From Syntrophomonadaceae bacterium (lineage in GTDB: Bacteria; Bacillota; Dethiobacteria; DTU022): 35,242 bases of DNA. Below the pieces are notes generated by a model. That model made no database searches. It was not told the DNA's origin and worked only from the letters and a program-made list of their open reading frames with translations. The stretch spans positions 1 to 35,242 of the forward strand of contig SKXC01000161.1 in the NCBI GenBank assembly GCA_007128625.1. The letters are read 5' to 3'. Position numbers and translations under genes: made by a program. Below, piece after piece: positions 1 through 8,949 of the stretch; positions within the stretch are counted from its first letter, which is position 1; every line of letters starts with the position of its first letter.

Positions 1-134
1 GCATGGGGCTGGTGCCAAGTTACCCCCTGGGTCGGGTTTTTCGGGATTGTTCCGGCCGGGCTAACCAGCTGTTGGCAGATGCGGCCGATCAGGTCTGGCT
101 GGTAGTTTGCGGTATACCCCGGAGATTTAAATAA
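1..134 (+). CDS. cobU: Adenosylcobinamide kinase / adenosylcobinamide-phosphate guanylyltransferase, C-terminal end (5' partial)
   Basis: Frame 3 reads ...MGLVPSYPLGRVFRDCSGRANQLLADAADQVWLVVCGIPRRFK*, which resembles CobU C-termini (GLVP..PLGR.FRD..GR.NQ..A..AD.V.LVV.GIP...K). It lies in a cobalamin gene context. Confidence 0.85.
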   Translation, partial: MGLVPSYPLGRVFRDCSGRANQLLADAADQVWLVVCGIPRRFK

Positions 135-362
135 TTGGATCGGCTAACCCCGGGGGTTATAGCTTTTGTGCTGGCTTACTTTTTGGATTTCCTGCTTGGG
201 GATCCACCCCGTTTCCCCCATCCCGTTCGTATCCTGGGGGCACTTATTACCCTGCTGGAAAAGTCAGCCCGCCGTTTGTTTATTTCTCAGCCGGTTTTAA
301 AAACAGCAGGTCTGATTTTGGTCGTTATCGCAGCTGGAGGTTCGACATGCTTACCCGGATAA
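135..362 (+). pseudogene. cbiB: Adenosylcobinamide-phosphate synthase, N-terminal 75 aa only (truncated)
   Basis: The TTG start abuts the cobU stop. MDRLTPGVIAFVLAYFLDFLLGDPPRFPHPVRILGALI matches the CbiB N-terminus (D..LGDP...HPVR..G). The frame stops at TAA after 75 aa and cobS starts 22 nt later; full-length CbiB is about 300 aa. Confidence 0.75.
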
Positions 363-384
363 AAACCTGGGAGGTCTTCATTTT

Positions 385-1149
385 TTGAAAAACTATCTTC
401 GGGCCCTGTCATTTTTGACGATTATACCCCTGCCTCATGTGCAATGGAGTGCCGGGGGCAGAGATTTACCTGCAGCAGCGGTTTATTTCCCGCTGGCCGG
501 GGCAAGCCTGGGGCTAGTTCTGGCCGGGTTTGCCTGGCTGTTGAGCTTCTTTTTTCCACCGGCCCCGGTAGTGGTGATCGCCCTGGGGCTAAGTTTTTTG
601 TTTACCCGCGGGCTCCATTTCGATGGGTTGGCTGATACTGCTGACGGCCTGATCGGAACCACCGGTCGGGAAAAAGCTTTTAAAGCGATGGAAGACAGTG
701 CTATCGGGGTGATGGGGGCAGCTGCCATCTTTTTTGTTTACCTGCTGAAATATGCCTTATTAGCTGAAGCGGAGTTATATTTTCTTTTACCTTTCGCCCT
801 GTTTTTCATGCCGCTGGCGGGAAGATGGGCCATTGTGTATGCCGGAGCTTGGTTTACCCCTGCCCGCAACCAGGGTCTGGGTGATTTATTCCTCAGGGAA
901 CTGCGCTGGCCGATCCTGTTGAAGGCATCGTTAAGTGTTTTGGTTCTGATTGGCTTCTTATACTGGTGGCAGCCTTACCTGGTTATTCCGGTTATAGGAG
1001 GCTGTTTTTTAGCCCTAACCTTTGCTCATATCCTCGCTTTTTATGTTTCCCGCCGCCTGGGAGGTTTAACCGGCGATATTCTAGGGGCTTGCAGTGAGCT
1101 TGGAGAAATGATGTTTTTAATCGGCTTTTACCTGGTCCTGCATTTGTGA
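385..1149 (+). CDS. cobS: Adenosylcobinamide-GDP ribazoletransferase (cobalamin synthase)
   Basis: 254 aa hydrophobic protein with the motif GLHFDGLADTADGL, followed by cobT. Confidence 0.93.
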   Translation: MKNYLRALSFLTIIPLPHVQWSAGGRDLPAAAVYFPLAGASLGLVLAGFAWLLSFFFPPAPVVVIALGLSFLFTRGLHFDGLADTADGLIGTTGREKAFKAMEDSAIGVMGAAAIFFVYLLKYALLAEAELYFLLPFALFFMPLAGRWAIVYAGAWFTPARNQGLGDLFLRELRWPILLKASLSVLVLIGFLYWWQPYLVIPVIGGCFLALTFAHILAFYVSRRLGGLTGDILGACSELGEMMFLIGFYLVLHL

Positions 1150-1206
1150 GGCAATAAAAAAGGATACTTTTAGGCTACTTGTCATATTGAAAGGAGATGG
1201 AACATT

Positions 1207-2319
1207 ATGAGTGAGCAGGAAAAATTGGAACAGGAACTGCAGGCTGTGATAAAAGGGATCAGTCCCCTTGATGAAAAAGCCATGGAGAAGGCCCGTAAAC
1301 GGATGGACCTTTTAACCAAACCGCAGGGAAGCCTGGGAAGAATGGAAGACCTGGCCGTGCAGCTGGCCGGGATAACCGGAGATTTCTTTCCTGTCAGCAC
1401 CAAAAAAAGGGTCGTGGTCATGGCCTCCGACCATGGTGTTACTGAGGAAGGAATCAGCGCTTATCCTTCCGAAGTGACTGCCCAGATGGTAGCCAACTTC
1501 ACCGGTGGAGGAGCAGCTATCAATGTTTTAGGCCGGCAGGGTGAAGTGGAAGTGGTAGTTGTCGATGTCGGGGTTAAAGTCGATACCAGTCTGCCCGGGG
1601 TAAAACGAGTCAGGGTCAGGGCGGGCACCGATAATCTCAGGCGTCGTCCGGCCATGAGCCGCAGTGAAGCTTTACAGGCAGTATTGGCCGGTATTGATTG
1701 TGCAGGGGAAGCCGTAGAGGCAGGAGTAAAAGTTCTTGCCACCGGTGAAATGGGTATTGGTAACACCACGGCCAGCAGTGCGGTTATGGCCGCTCTCAGT
1801 GGTTATGAAACATCGCTTGTTGTCGGCCGGGGTACGGGCCTGGATGATGAAAAATTGCTCCACAAGCAGGAAGTGGTCAGCGGGGCACTGGAATTTCACA
1901 GGCCTGATCCTGCAGATCCCCTGGGAGTTTTAAGCCTGGTAGGCGGCCTGGAAATTGCCGCCCTGACCGGGTTGATTATCGGATCAGTTCGGCGGCGCAT
2001 CCCGGTTGTAGTTGACGGTTTTATCTCCAGTACAGCGGCACTGGCTGCAGTAAAACTATGTCCCCTGGTTAAACAATACCTGATCCCTTCACACCTGTCT
2101 GCTGAATCAGGTCATGCCCTGTTGATGGATTACCTGGACCTGAAACCTTATATTTACATGGGTATGCGTCTCGGTGAGGGTACTGGCGCTGTTCTGGCCA
2201 TGCACCTTGTTGAAGCAGCAGCCCGGCTTACCCAGGAGATGGCCACTTTCGAAGATGCCAATGTCAGCAACAAAGAAGCAAAGAAAGCCGGCTCAGAAAC
2301 AAAGGGAGAGGAGCAGTAA
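1207..2319 (+). CDS. cobT: Nicotinate-nucleotide--dimethylbenzimidazole phosphoribosyltransferase
   Basis: 370 aa. Motifs LTKPQGSLGRMEDLAVQLAGI, MASDHGVTEEGISAYPSEVTAQMV, GEMGIGNTTASSAV and MGMRLGEGTGA. RBS AAGGAG upstream. Confidence 0.95.
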   Translation: MSEQEKLEQELQAVIKGISPLDEKAMEKARKRMDLLTKPQGSLGRMEDLAVQLAGITGDFFPVSTKKRVVVMASDHGVTEEGISAYPSEVTAQMVANFTGGGAAINVLGRQGEVEVVVVDVGVKVDTSLPGVKRVRVRAGTDNLRRRPAMSRSEALQAVLAGIDCAGEAVEAGVKVLATGEMGIGNTTASSAVMAALSGYETSLVVGRGTGLDDEKLLHKQEVVSGALEFHRPDPADPLGVLSLVGGLEIAALTGLIIGSVRRRIPVVVDGFISSTAALAAVKLCPLVKQYLIPSHLSAESGHALLMDYLDLKPYIYMGMRLGEGTGAVLAMHLVEAAARLTQEMATFEDANVSNKEAKKAGSETKGEEQ

Positions 2320-2961
2320 ATGGAAATATACCTGGTCCGTCACGGCGAAACTGAATCTAACAAAGAAAAAAAGTACCAGGGTTGGATGGATTCGCCATTG
2401 TCAGCGCAGGGCCTGGTGCAGGCTGAAAAAGCTGCGTTGTTCCTCGGCGGCAAAAAAATAGAAGCAGTTTTCTGCAGTGATCTTAAGCGTGCCCTGCATA
2501 CTGCCCGGGTAATCGGCTCCAGCTGTGGGCTTGTACCGGAAATAACCCCTTTACTGCGTGAAATTAATTTTGGCCGTTGGGAAGGCCTTACCTATGAGGA
2601 AATTGAAGCTCACTGGGGTAATGAAGTCGAGCGCTGGTTTGATGATCCGTTTAAGCGTTCGGCCCCGGGCGGAGAAACGATTAAACAGGTCTGTGAGCGG
2701 ATGGTTTCTTTTCTTGACGGACTTTTGGCAAGCAACCGGGAATATCGGCGAATAGCAGCAGTCAGTCATGGAGGAGCGATCCGGGCCCTTTTGCAGCATG
2801 TTTTAAGACTGGACCGGGACAATTTTTGGAATTTAAAAATTAACAATGCCTCGATCAGCCTGGTTCGCAGGGAGGGAGAAAAGTTTGTGATTGCTTACCT
2901 CAACCGGATTAACCACCTGGAGGAGGGAGAAATAATGGAGGAATATCCTGATGGTTTTTAA
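2320..2961 (+). CDS. cobC: Histidine phosphatase family protein, likely alpha-ribazole phosphatase
   Basis: 213 aa. N-terminal LVRHGETESN (RHG motif), FGRWEGLTYEEIE, AVSHGGAIRALL. Its start codon abuts the cobT stop. Confidence 0.82.
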   Translation: MEIYLVRHGETESNKEKKYQGWMDSPLSAQGLVQAEKAALFLGGKKIEAVFCSDLKRALHTARVIGSSCGLVPEITPLLREINFGRWEGLTYEEIEAHWGNEVERWFDDPFKRSAPGGETIKQVCERMVSFLDGLLASNREYRRIAAVSHGGAIRALLQHVLRLDRDNFWNLKINNASISLVRREGEKFVIAYLNRINHLEEGEIMEEYPDGF

Positions 2962-2980
2962 CAGCCTGCCCGGGCTAAAA

Positions 2981-4267
2981 CTATTTTAATAGATTCAGGG
3001 TTTTAAGATAATGAAAAACATGAAGCCCCAGGTTCAACTGCAGGGCGTCTGATGGATCAAGCGGATTGTAGCCGGTTAAGTTTTTGATCTGCTCCAGCCT
3101 GTATCTCATGGTGTGACGGTGCACAAAAAGGGCTTCGGCAGCATTTTTTATGCTCATGTTTTTTAAATACACCTTCATTGTTTGCAGCAGTGCCCCCTTG
3201 GAACGGCGGTCATATTCAAGCAGGGGGGCAATGGTTTCGCTGTATAATTCCTGCAGGGTCTCTATATTATTTATTTCCATGATCAGCCGGTACAATCCTA
3301 ATTTATTATATGCAACATGGGTTGTGTTTTCGAGCAGTTCTAAACGGGCGGCTTGCAGTGCTTTACCGGCTTCATTCAGGGCCGGTTTGAAGGCATTGAT
3401 ATTGCTATGAACATTACTGGAGCCGATCATGGTTATGTAATCGGGGAAAAGCAGTTTTAATTCATTGCATAGATGATCGGTCAAAGATTTGTCAGGTGCA
3501 TGTTTCTCCTCTTTTAGCTGGCTGGATTGAACCAGCAGGGCGATGTGCTGCTCAGAAGGCCCTATTAAGAAAGGAGTATGACGCTGTAAAAGAATCCGGG
3601 CCGCGGTCTGTTTTAATGATGCAACCATATTTGTATTATGTTCTGCAAACTGTATTGCCTGTTTTGTTTTATCGCTAGTTGTTTGCATAAGCAGCACCTG
3701 GAATGGTTCACGGGGTTTTATGTTAAAATATTTCATCTCTGTATGTAGATCTTCGGGGTTTTTACTCTCCTCTAATTTAAGCCACAACTGGTTCATTTCG
3801 TTTATCCGGGTATTCAAGATTATTTGTGCTTTGGAAAGAACGTTTTTTTCTGCTGAGTTTAAGTCATAATGGACGAGCTCATTCATCAAGGCCCGGGTTA
3901 ATTTTTTGAAGCTGACTTCAGGAGGGATTTCAATTAAAGGAATACTATATTTTTTTGAAAGGTCTATAAAGGAAGGTGGTATTTCATTAATGTAATGTCC
4001 GGTTTGAATCGCCATGGCGGCCAGTTTCTTGGTTGAAAACAACTCAAGCATGTCGGTTTGCTTACTCTTGCTTTCAATGTTAAAACCATGAGCGGTCGTT
4101 ATTAAAAACTCACCTGTTTCGATATGACTTAAATCATCGAGGATTTCCAGGATATTAACCCAGTGGATTTCATTTTGCAGGCCTGCCTGGCCGGTAAGCA
4201 GTCGGCATTTGTGAAAAATTTCTATTTCCAGCGCTTTACTGACAGTATAAGGCATGATGTTCTCCAT
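2981..4267 (-). CDS. PucR family transcriptional regulator (PucR N-terminal domain plus C-terminal HTH)
   Basis: 428 aa. The N-terminus resembles the PucR domain (ALEIEIFHKCRLLTGQAGLQNEIHWVNILEI...GEFLITTAHGF). The C-terminus MKVYLKNMSIKNAAEALFVHRHTMRYRLEQIKNLTGYNPLDPSDALQLNLGL is typical of PucR/CdaR HTH_30. Confidence 0.9.
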   Translation of the reverse strand: MENIMPYTVSKALEIEIFHKCRLLTGQAGLQNEIHWVNILEILDDLSHIETGEFLITTAHGFNIESKSKQTDMLELFSTKKLAAMAIQTGHYINEIPPSFIDLSKKYSIPLIEIPPEVSFKKLTRALMNELVHYDLNSAEKNVLSKAQIILNTRINEMNQLWLKLEESKNPEDLHTEMKYFNIKPREPFQVLLMQTTSDKTKQAIQFAEHNTNMVASLKQTAARILLQRHTPFLIGPSEQHIALLVQSSQLKEEKHAPDKSLTDHLCNELKLLFPDYITMIGSSNVHSNINAFKPALNEAGKALQAARLELLENTTHVAYNKLGLYRLIMEINNIETLQELYSETIAPLLEYDRRSKGALLQTMKVYLKNMSIKNAAEALFVHRHTMRYRLEQIKNLTGYNPLDPSDALQLNLGLHVFHYLKTLNLLK

Positions 4268-4411
4268 ATTTTATAGTTTTCTATTTACCTTTTACCTTCT
4301 CTATAAAACCTGCAAATCCTGTTTTTTGCCTATACATATTGTATAACGATTTATTTTAAATTTTAGCCTTTGAAACAATGACTTATTTACAGGTATCTAA
4401 TAAAATTAATT

Positions 4412-4537
4412 AGATTCTACTGCTGATAAAATAGTTGCAGAAATTAAAGTTTTTGCATAGAATAGCCCTGACGAACCAATAAAGATAGGCGTACTGAGTT
4501 ATCATTTCATCTAAGTTGCAGTAGAATCTTTTTTTTA
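4412..4537 (+). ncRNA. Candidate structured RNA with long-range terminator-like helix
   Basis: AGATTCTACTGC (4412-4423) is perfectly complementary to GCAGTAGAATCT (4518-4529), which is followed by a T-run. Adjacent TGATAA (4424-4429) pairs with TTATCA (4499-4504). Confidence 0.45.
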
Positions 4538-4649
4538 TTCCGGTTAGAAGTTAGATATATTTACATGCCAGTTTAAGGGGTTTTTATTTCTCGTGTTTTT
4601 TGGAAAGTTTCCCCGGGCAAACGAATATCATAAAATGCAAATCATGTGG

Positions 4650-4683
4650 CCCGGTACAGTTGCGCTCTGCAACGAGTCCCGGG
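4650..4683 (+). other. Two-segment hairpin in intergenic region
   Basis: CCCGG-tacA-GTTGC-gctct-GCAAC-gagtc-CCGGG: two nested perfect helices in non-coding DNA. Confidence 0.4.
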
Positions 4684-4753
4684 TTTATTTAACTGGCAGC
4701 GATTTTTTAATGTGCCCCGCAAGACAGTGCCTGTTAAGAATGGAGATAGATAG

Positions 4754-4786
4754 GAAAGGGCAGACAAAATTTTTGTCTGCCCTTTC
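4754..4786 (+). terminator. Strong perfect hairpin, probable (possibly bidirectional) terminator
   Basis: GAAAGGGCAGACAAAA / TTTTGTCTGCCCTTTC: 16-bp perfect inverted repeat around a single central T, with internal A/T tracts, upstream of the M20 peptidase gene. Confidence 0.55.
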
Positions 4787-4864
4787 TTGCATGGGAGCCA
4801 ATTAAAATTTTTATCAAAAGGCCTTAATTTTCCAACAAAATGACTTAAGAATGCTGCAGGCTTA

Positions 4865-6112
4865 ATGCAGGAGTGGATTGTTTTGGATAAGAAACTAGAC
4901 ATTTACCGGAAAGCAGTTGAAAAGATTAATAAAGAAGACATGGTTAAGCTTTTAAAAGAGCTGATCAATATAAAAAGTCCGTTTTTTGAAGAAAAGAAGA
5001 TAATAGAGTTTTTACGGGGCCGTCTCTCGTATTACAATCGTTTAAAATCCGAAATACACAGCTTCGAAGAAAAAACAATTACCGGTTTTAAAGGAGAAAA
5101 CCTGGTTGTCCGTCTTTCAGGCAAGGGCAATGGGCCGCGAGTGCTTCTTAATGCCCATGTTGATACCGTTCCCCTCTGCGACGACTGGACATTTGATCCT
5201 TATGCCGGGGTGGAAAAAGATGGACGTGTATACGGATTGGGCGCACTGGACATGAAGGCGGGAGTGGTTATTTGTGTATTTTTGCTGGAAGCCCTGGTAG
5301 AAGCAGGAATAGAGCTTTCCGGTGATATTATCTTCACTGCTGTAAGTGGTGAAGAGGGTCCTTTTGGATTGGGTACCCATTACACAATCCTGGATGGCAT
5401 TGTTGATGGCTGTGATTATGCGGTTATAACTGAACCATCCTGCCCGTTTGCACCAGAAACTGTCAAATTTCCCTGTGCTGCCCTGGGCAGCAGGGGGACT
5501 GCCGTTTACTTTGTAAGTGTTAAGGGCAAATCGGCTCATGGGGCAAACCCGGAAAAAGGGATTAATGCTGTGGAAGATGCAGCCATGATTATTACCGCCC
5601 TGAAAGAAAAGCTGTATCTTGGATCTCATCCCTTGCTCGGTAGCGGCACAATGAGTATTACTAATTTCTGCGGAGGAGAAAAATACCTGCTTGTACCGGA
5701 AGAAGCAAGTTTTACTATTTACCGTCACACTGTTGATGGAGATGCCGATCAAGCTTTAAAAGAAGTAGAAGACATTGTTGATGGTCTGGGTCTTGAGAGT
5801 GAGGTTGAAATTAAACTTCGTGATTTGCCTGATCCGGAAGCCTTTTTCAGACCCTGGACAGTTAGTGAGGATAACCTTTTGGTTCAGTCTCTCCAAAAGG
5901 CAAGTAAAGAGATCATGGATAAAAAGCTGCAGATAACTTATTTCCGCTCAGAGTCTGATGCTAATCATATTGCTTCACGTTTAAAAATACCAACTGTTCT
6001 TTTTGGCCCCGATGGGGCTAATTACCATGCTGCTGATGAATATGTTAAGACCGATACCATGGTTGATTCTACCAGGATCCTTTTATATTCTTTGATAGAT
6101 TTACTTTACTAA
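4865..6112 (+). CDS. M20 family metallopeptidase (ArgE/DapE/CPG2-like)
   Basis: LLNAHVDTVPLCDDWTFDPYAGVEKDGRVYGLGALDMKAGV is the M20 metal-site signature, followed by VSGEEG. The real start may be TTG at 4883, with GGAG at about 4871. Confidence 0.88.
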   Translation: MQEWIVLDKKLDIYRKAVEKINKEDMVKLLKELINIKSPFFEEKKIIEFLRGRLSYYNRLKSEIHSFEEKTITGFKGENLVVRLSGKGNGPRVLLNAHVDTVPLCDDWTFDPYAGVEKDGRVYGLGALDMKAGVVICVFLLEALVEAGIELSGDIIFTAVSGEEGPFGLGTHYTILDGIVDGCDYAVITEPSCPFAPETVKFPCAALGSRGTAVYFVSVKGKSAHGANPEKGINAVEDAAMIITALKEKLYLGSHPLLGSGTMSITNFCGGEKYLLVPEEASFTIYRHTVDGDADQALKEVEDIVDGLGLESEVEIKLRDLPDPEAFFRPWTVSEDNLLVQSLQKASKEIMDKKLQITYFRSESDANHIASRLKIPTVLFGPDGANYHAADEYVKTDTMVDSTRILLYSLIDLLY

Positions 6113-6237
6113 GCCGGCCATGCCAGGAGGGCATTGAAAGTTAATTGGTCAGGATCATTCTTTAGCAATTGATAACAGGCTCATTTGTTACCATAGGGCT
6201 CAGTTTAATTGAAATTAGCGATATACTATCCTATTAA

Positions 6238-6269
6238 TCTAAAAAAGCTCTAAAAAAGCTTTAAAAAGG
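6238..6269. repeat. Tandem 11-bp A-tract repeat (about 2.9 copies)
   Basis: TCTAAAAAAGC TCTAAAAAAGC TTTAAAAAGG. Confidence 0.75.
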
Positions 6270-6283
6270 TCTTATGGCATTAG

Positions 6284-6312
6284 TTGATGGATGGCAGGAT
6301 TAAGTATATAAT
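6284..6312 (+). promoter_or_regulatory. Putative sigma-A promoter of amino-acid ABC operon
   Basis: TTGATG (6284-6289), 17-nt spacer, TATAAT (6307-6312). Confidence 0.55.
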
Positions 6313-6470
6313 ATCAAGAATACTCAACCTTAGTTTCTTTAATAATTGCTTGTTATTTGCAAATATAGTTATCTGTTAATGAGTACTTTGGCAGGAGGTG
6401 AATCGAAGGAGCAATTAAATTTAAGATTTAATAGGGGTTTGACAGTAAAATAAAGGAGTGAATAAAGAAC

Positions 6471-7274
6471 ATGTTAAATCGGAAAAGTTTGTTATTTATT
6501 GCATTAATGCTCAGTGTTTTGCTTTTTGTTTTTGTCGGTTGTGAACCTGTGCCCGAAGGTGACGGCAGTCTGCAGAGAGTGCTTGACGCGGGAGAACTGG
6601 TTGTAGTGGGCAGTGGTGGTTATCCTCCGTTTAACTACTATGGTGAAGAGGATCCCGACACACCAATCGGTTTTGATGTTGATACCGGAAAGGCAATTGC
6701 CGAACGGTTGGGGGTCGATTTGGTTTATGAAACATCCGACTGGGATGGTCTGCCTGACGGCCTGAGGGCCGGGCGTTATGATGCCATTCTCGGCAGTATG
6801 GCCGATACCGAGGCGCGCCGTGAAATTGTTAGCTTCACTATTCCCTATTATTACTCCGGAGCGCAGTTGATTGTGCGTGAAGATTCAGGCATAGCAGGTC
6901 CCGATGAAGTTGAAGGCCTTGATATCGGGGTTATCACCGGTGAAACCTATGTTGATGACGCTATTGGCCTTGGCGCAAATGATGTCCACTATGCAGAAGT
7001 TAATACTATTCTGCTTGAAGTGCTTGGCGGTAGGATTGACGGTATGATTACAGACCGGCTGGTGGCTGTCAGGGGTATGGATGAAATAGCCGGAGGCGAA
7101 CAGTTGATGCTGGCTGGAGATTTGATCCGCACCGAGAATGTGGCTATTGCTTTCCGCCAGGAAGACAATGAATTAAGAGAAAAGGTTACAGAAGTTCTTG
7201 AAGAACTGCATGCAGATGGAACAATGACAGAGATAAGCATGAAATGGTTTGGGATTGATATAACTAAGCCGTAA
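6471..7274 (+). CDS. Amino-acid ABC transporter substrate-binding lipoprotein (family 3)
   Basis: Signal peptide with lipobox-like FVGC. VVGSGGYPPFNYY...IGFDVDTGKAIAERLGVDLVYETSDWDGLPDGLRAGRYDAI. Confidence 0.92.
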   Translation: MLNRKSLLFIALMLSVLLFVFVGCEPVPEGDGSLQRVLDAGELVVVGSGGYPPFNYYGEEDPDTPIGFDVDTGKAIAERLGVDLVYETSDWDGLPDGLRAGRYDAILGSMADTEARREIVSFTIPYYYSGAQLIVREDSGIAGPDEVEGLDIGVITGETYVDDAIGLGANDVHYAEVNTILLEVLGGRIDGMITDRLVAVRGMDEIAGGEQLMLAGDLIRTENVAIAFRQEDNELREKVTEVLEELHADGTMTEISMKWFGIDITKP

Positions 7275-7282
7275 ATTAGTGG

Positions 7283-7309
7283 GGGCACGGGCCTTATAAG
7301 CCCGTGCCC
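7283..7309 (+). other. GC-rich hairpin between substrate-binding and permease genes
   Basis: GGGCACGGGC (7283-7292) / GCCCGTGCCC (7300-7309): 10-bp perfect stem with no adjacent U-tract. Confidence 0.7.
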
Positions 7310-7425
7310 TGGTATTAATTATTCCAGTTTTCTAATGAATAATATTTTTAACTGTTTAAAGCGAAAAATTCTTATTATATTTAAAAAGATCAAATTATAC
7401 TGTGTCCTTGTAAGGAGTTGAGTTT

Positions 7426-8097
7426 ATGCTGGATCTTCCCTGGGATTTTACGGCAATACCTAGATTTTTCCCCGGATTTTATGCAGCTGCTTTACTTACT
7501 ATACAGATAACTTTTTTTGGTATCCTGGTAGGCCTGGTGTTGGGGTTAGTTACCGGGTTAATGCGGCTTTCTACCAATAAATTAATCAATACCCCGGCTA
7601 AAGCTTATATATGGGTTATACGGGGAACCCCATTGCTATTACAGTTAATGATTATATATTACGGATTAATAGATTTGGTCAGTGTAGATAGAATGCCGGC
7701 AGCGATAATTGGACTAGGGGTGCATAACGGGGCTTATATTGCCGAAATTTTCCGGGGTGCTATCCAGTCGGTGGAAAGAGGGCAGCGTGAAGCGGCGATG
7801 TCCCTGGGCATGACCCAGGCTCAGGCCATGAGGAGAATTATTCTGCCGCAGGCTTTTAAGAGATCGGTACCCCCGCTGGGCAACCAGTTTATTATCGCTC
7901 TCAAAGATTCCTCCCTGGCCAGTGCCATAGCTGTACGTGAACTATTATTACGTGCCCGTCAGATGGGTTCGTCGACTTTAATGATGCTTGAAATGCTAAT
8001 GATAGTCGGTATATACTATTTGATGATGACCACAGTGCTGACTCTCCTGGTTGGAAGGTTAGAAAAACGCCTCCAGGTTAGTGACTATCGAGAATAG
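7426..8097 (+). CDS. Amino-acid ABC transporter permease (HisMQ type)
   Basis: 223 aa. [60 protein letters not shown] (EAA loop). Confidence 0.93.
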   Translation: MLDLPWDFTAIPRFFPGFYAAALLTIQITFFGILVGLVLGLVTGLMRLSTNKLINTPAKAYIWVIRGTPLLLQLMIIYYGLIDLVSVDRMPAAIIGLGVHNGAYIAEIFRGAIQSVERGQREAAMSLGMTQAQAMRRIILPQAFKRSVPPLGNQFIIALKDSSLASAIAVRELLLRARQMGSSTLMMLEMLMIVGIYYLMMTTVLTLLVGRLEKRLQVSDYRE

Positions 8098-8113
8098 GGG
8101 GTGTAGGCCGAAG

Positions 8114-8836
8114 ATGATCAAGATAAGAGGTTTACACAAATGGTTCGGTGACCTGCATGTGTTGAATAATATAGATATGGATGTGAAAGAAAGAGAAGTG
8201 GTTGTGGTCATCGGAGCCAGCGGTTCGGGAAAGAGCACTTTGCTGCGCTGCATTAACTTTCTTGAATATGCCCAGAAAGGACAAATTTTTATCGATGGTG
8301 TAGAAGCTAATGCCAAAACCAGGCAGTTGCATAAAATCAGGGCGGATGTGGGCATGGTTTTTCAGCATTTCAATCTTTTTCCCCACCGGACGGTGATGGG
8401 CAATGTAATTGAAGGTCTGACCCAGGTTAAAAAGATCCCTTATAAAGAGGCTCTGCAACAGGGAGAGGATTTGCTTAAAAAGGTTGGCCTTTCCGATAAG
8501 GCCGATGTCTATCCGGCTATGATTTCAGGGGGTCAGAAGCAGCGGGTGGCCATTGCCCGGGCTTTGGCCATGAAACCGAAAATTATGCTCTTTGATGAAC
8601 CGACTTCCGCACTTGATCCAGAGCTGGTCGGTGAAGTTTTACAGGTAATGAAAAATTTAGCCCTGGAAGGGATGACCATGATGGTAGTCAGTCATGAGAT
8701 GGGTTTTGCCCGTGAAGTCGGCGATCGCATGATTTATATGGATGAAGGTTGTATTGTTGAGGAAGGCATACCTGAAGAACTTTATAAAAATCCACAGCAT
8801 GAGCGGACCAAGACTTTCCTGAGGCAAATTCTTTAA
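8114..8836 (+). CDS. Amino-acid ABC transporter ATP-binding protein (GlnQ-like)
   Basis: Walker [10 protein letters not shown], signature [15 protein letters not shown], Walker [15 protein letters not shown]. The ORF track extends to 8081, but ATG at 8114 is the natural N-terminus. Confidence 0.93.
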   Translation: MIKIRGLHKWFGDLHVLNNIDMDVKEREVVVVIGASGSGKSTLLRCINFLEYAQKGQIFIDGVEANAKTRQLHKIRADVGMVFQHFNLFPHRTVMGNVIEGLTQVKKIPYKEALQQGEDLLKKVGLSDKADVYPAMISGGQKQRVAIARALAMKPKIMLFDEPTSALDPELVGEVLQVMKNLALEGMTMMVVSHEMGFAREVGDRMIYMDEGCIVEEGIPEELYKNPQHERTKTFLRQIL

Positions 8837-8949
8837 GGTTCTTAAGTTTGTTATTAATAGAACCAATTCATTTTTCTTTAGCTATATTACTTGTCCGGTT
8901 ACTGTTTACAGCCTGGTAATCCGGGCAATATTTTTGTTAGGGCTTATTT

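Noticed and set aside
135-384. cbiB interruption as another UGA/Sec readthrough.
   Set aside because: The frame stops at TAA and only 22 nt remain before cobS, so the gene is truncated rather than recoded.
483-728. Minus-strand ORFs inside cobS/cobT and other genes (e.g. 483..728, 1461..1769, 18498..18911, 5117..5752).
   Set aside because: They are antisense to well-supported coding genes, have low-complexity or unrecognisable translations and lack RBS support. They are shadow ORFs.
4467-4492. CTGACGA followed by ACC..GG resembles a hammerhead ribozyme core.
   Set aside because: The required GAAA segment and a cleavage-site triplet in helix-compatible positions are absent.
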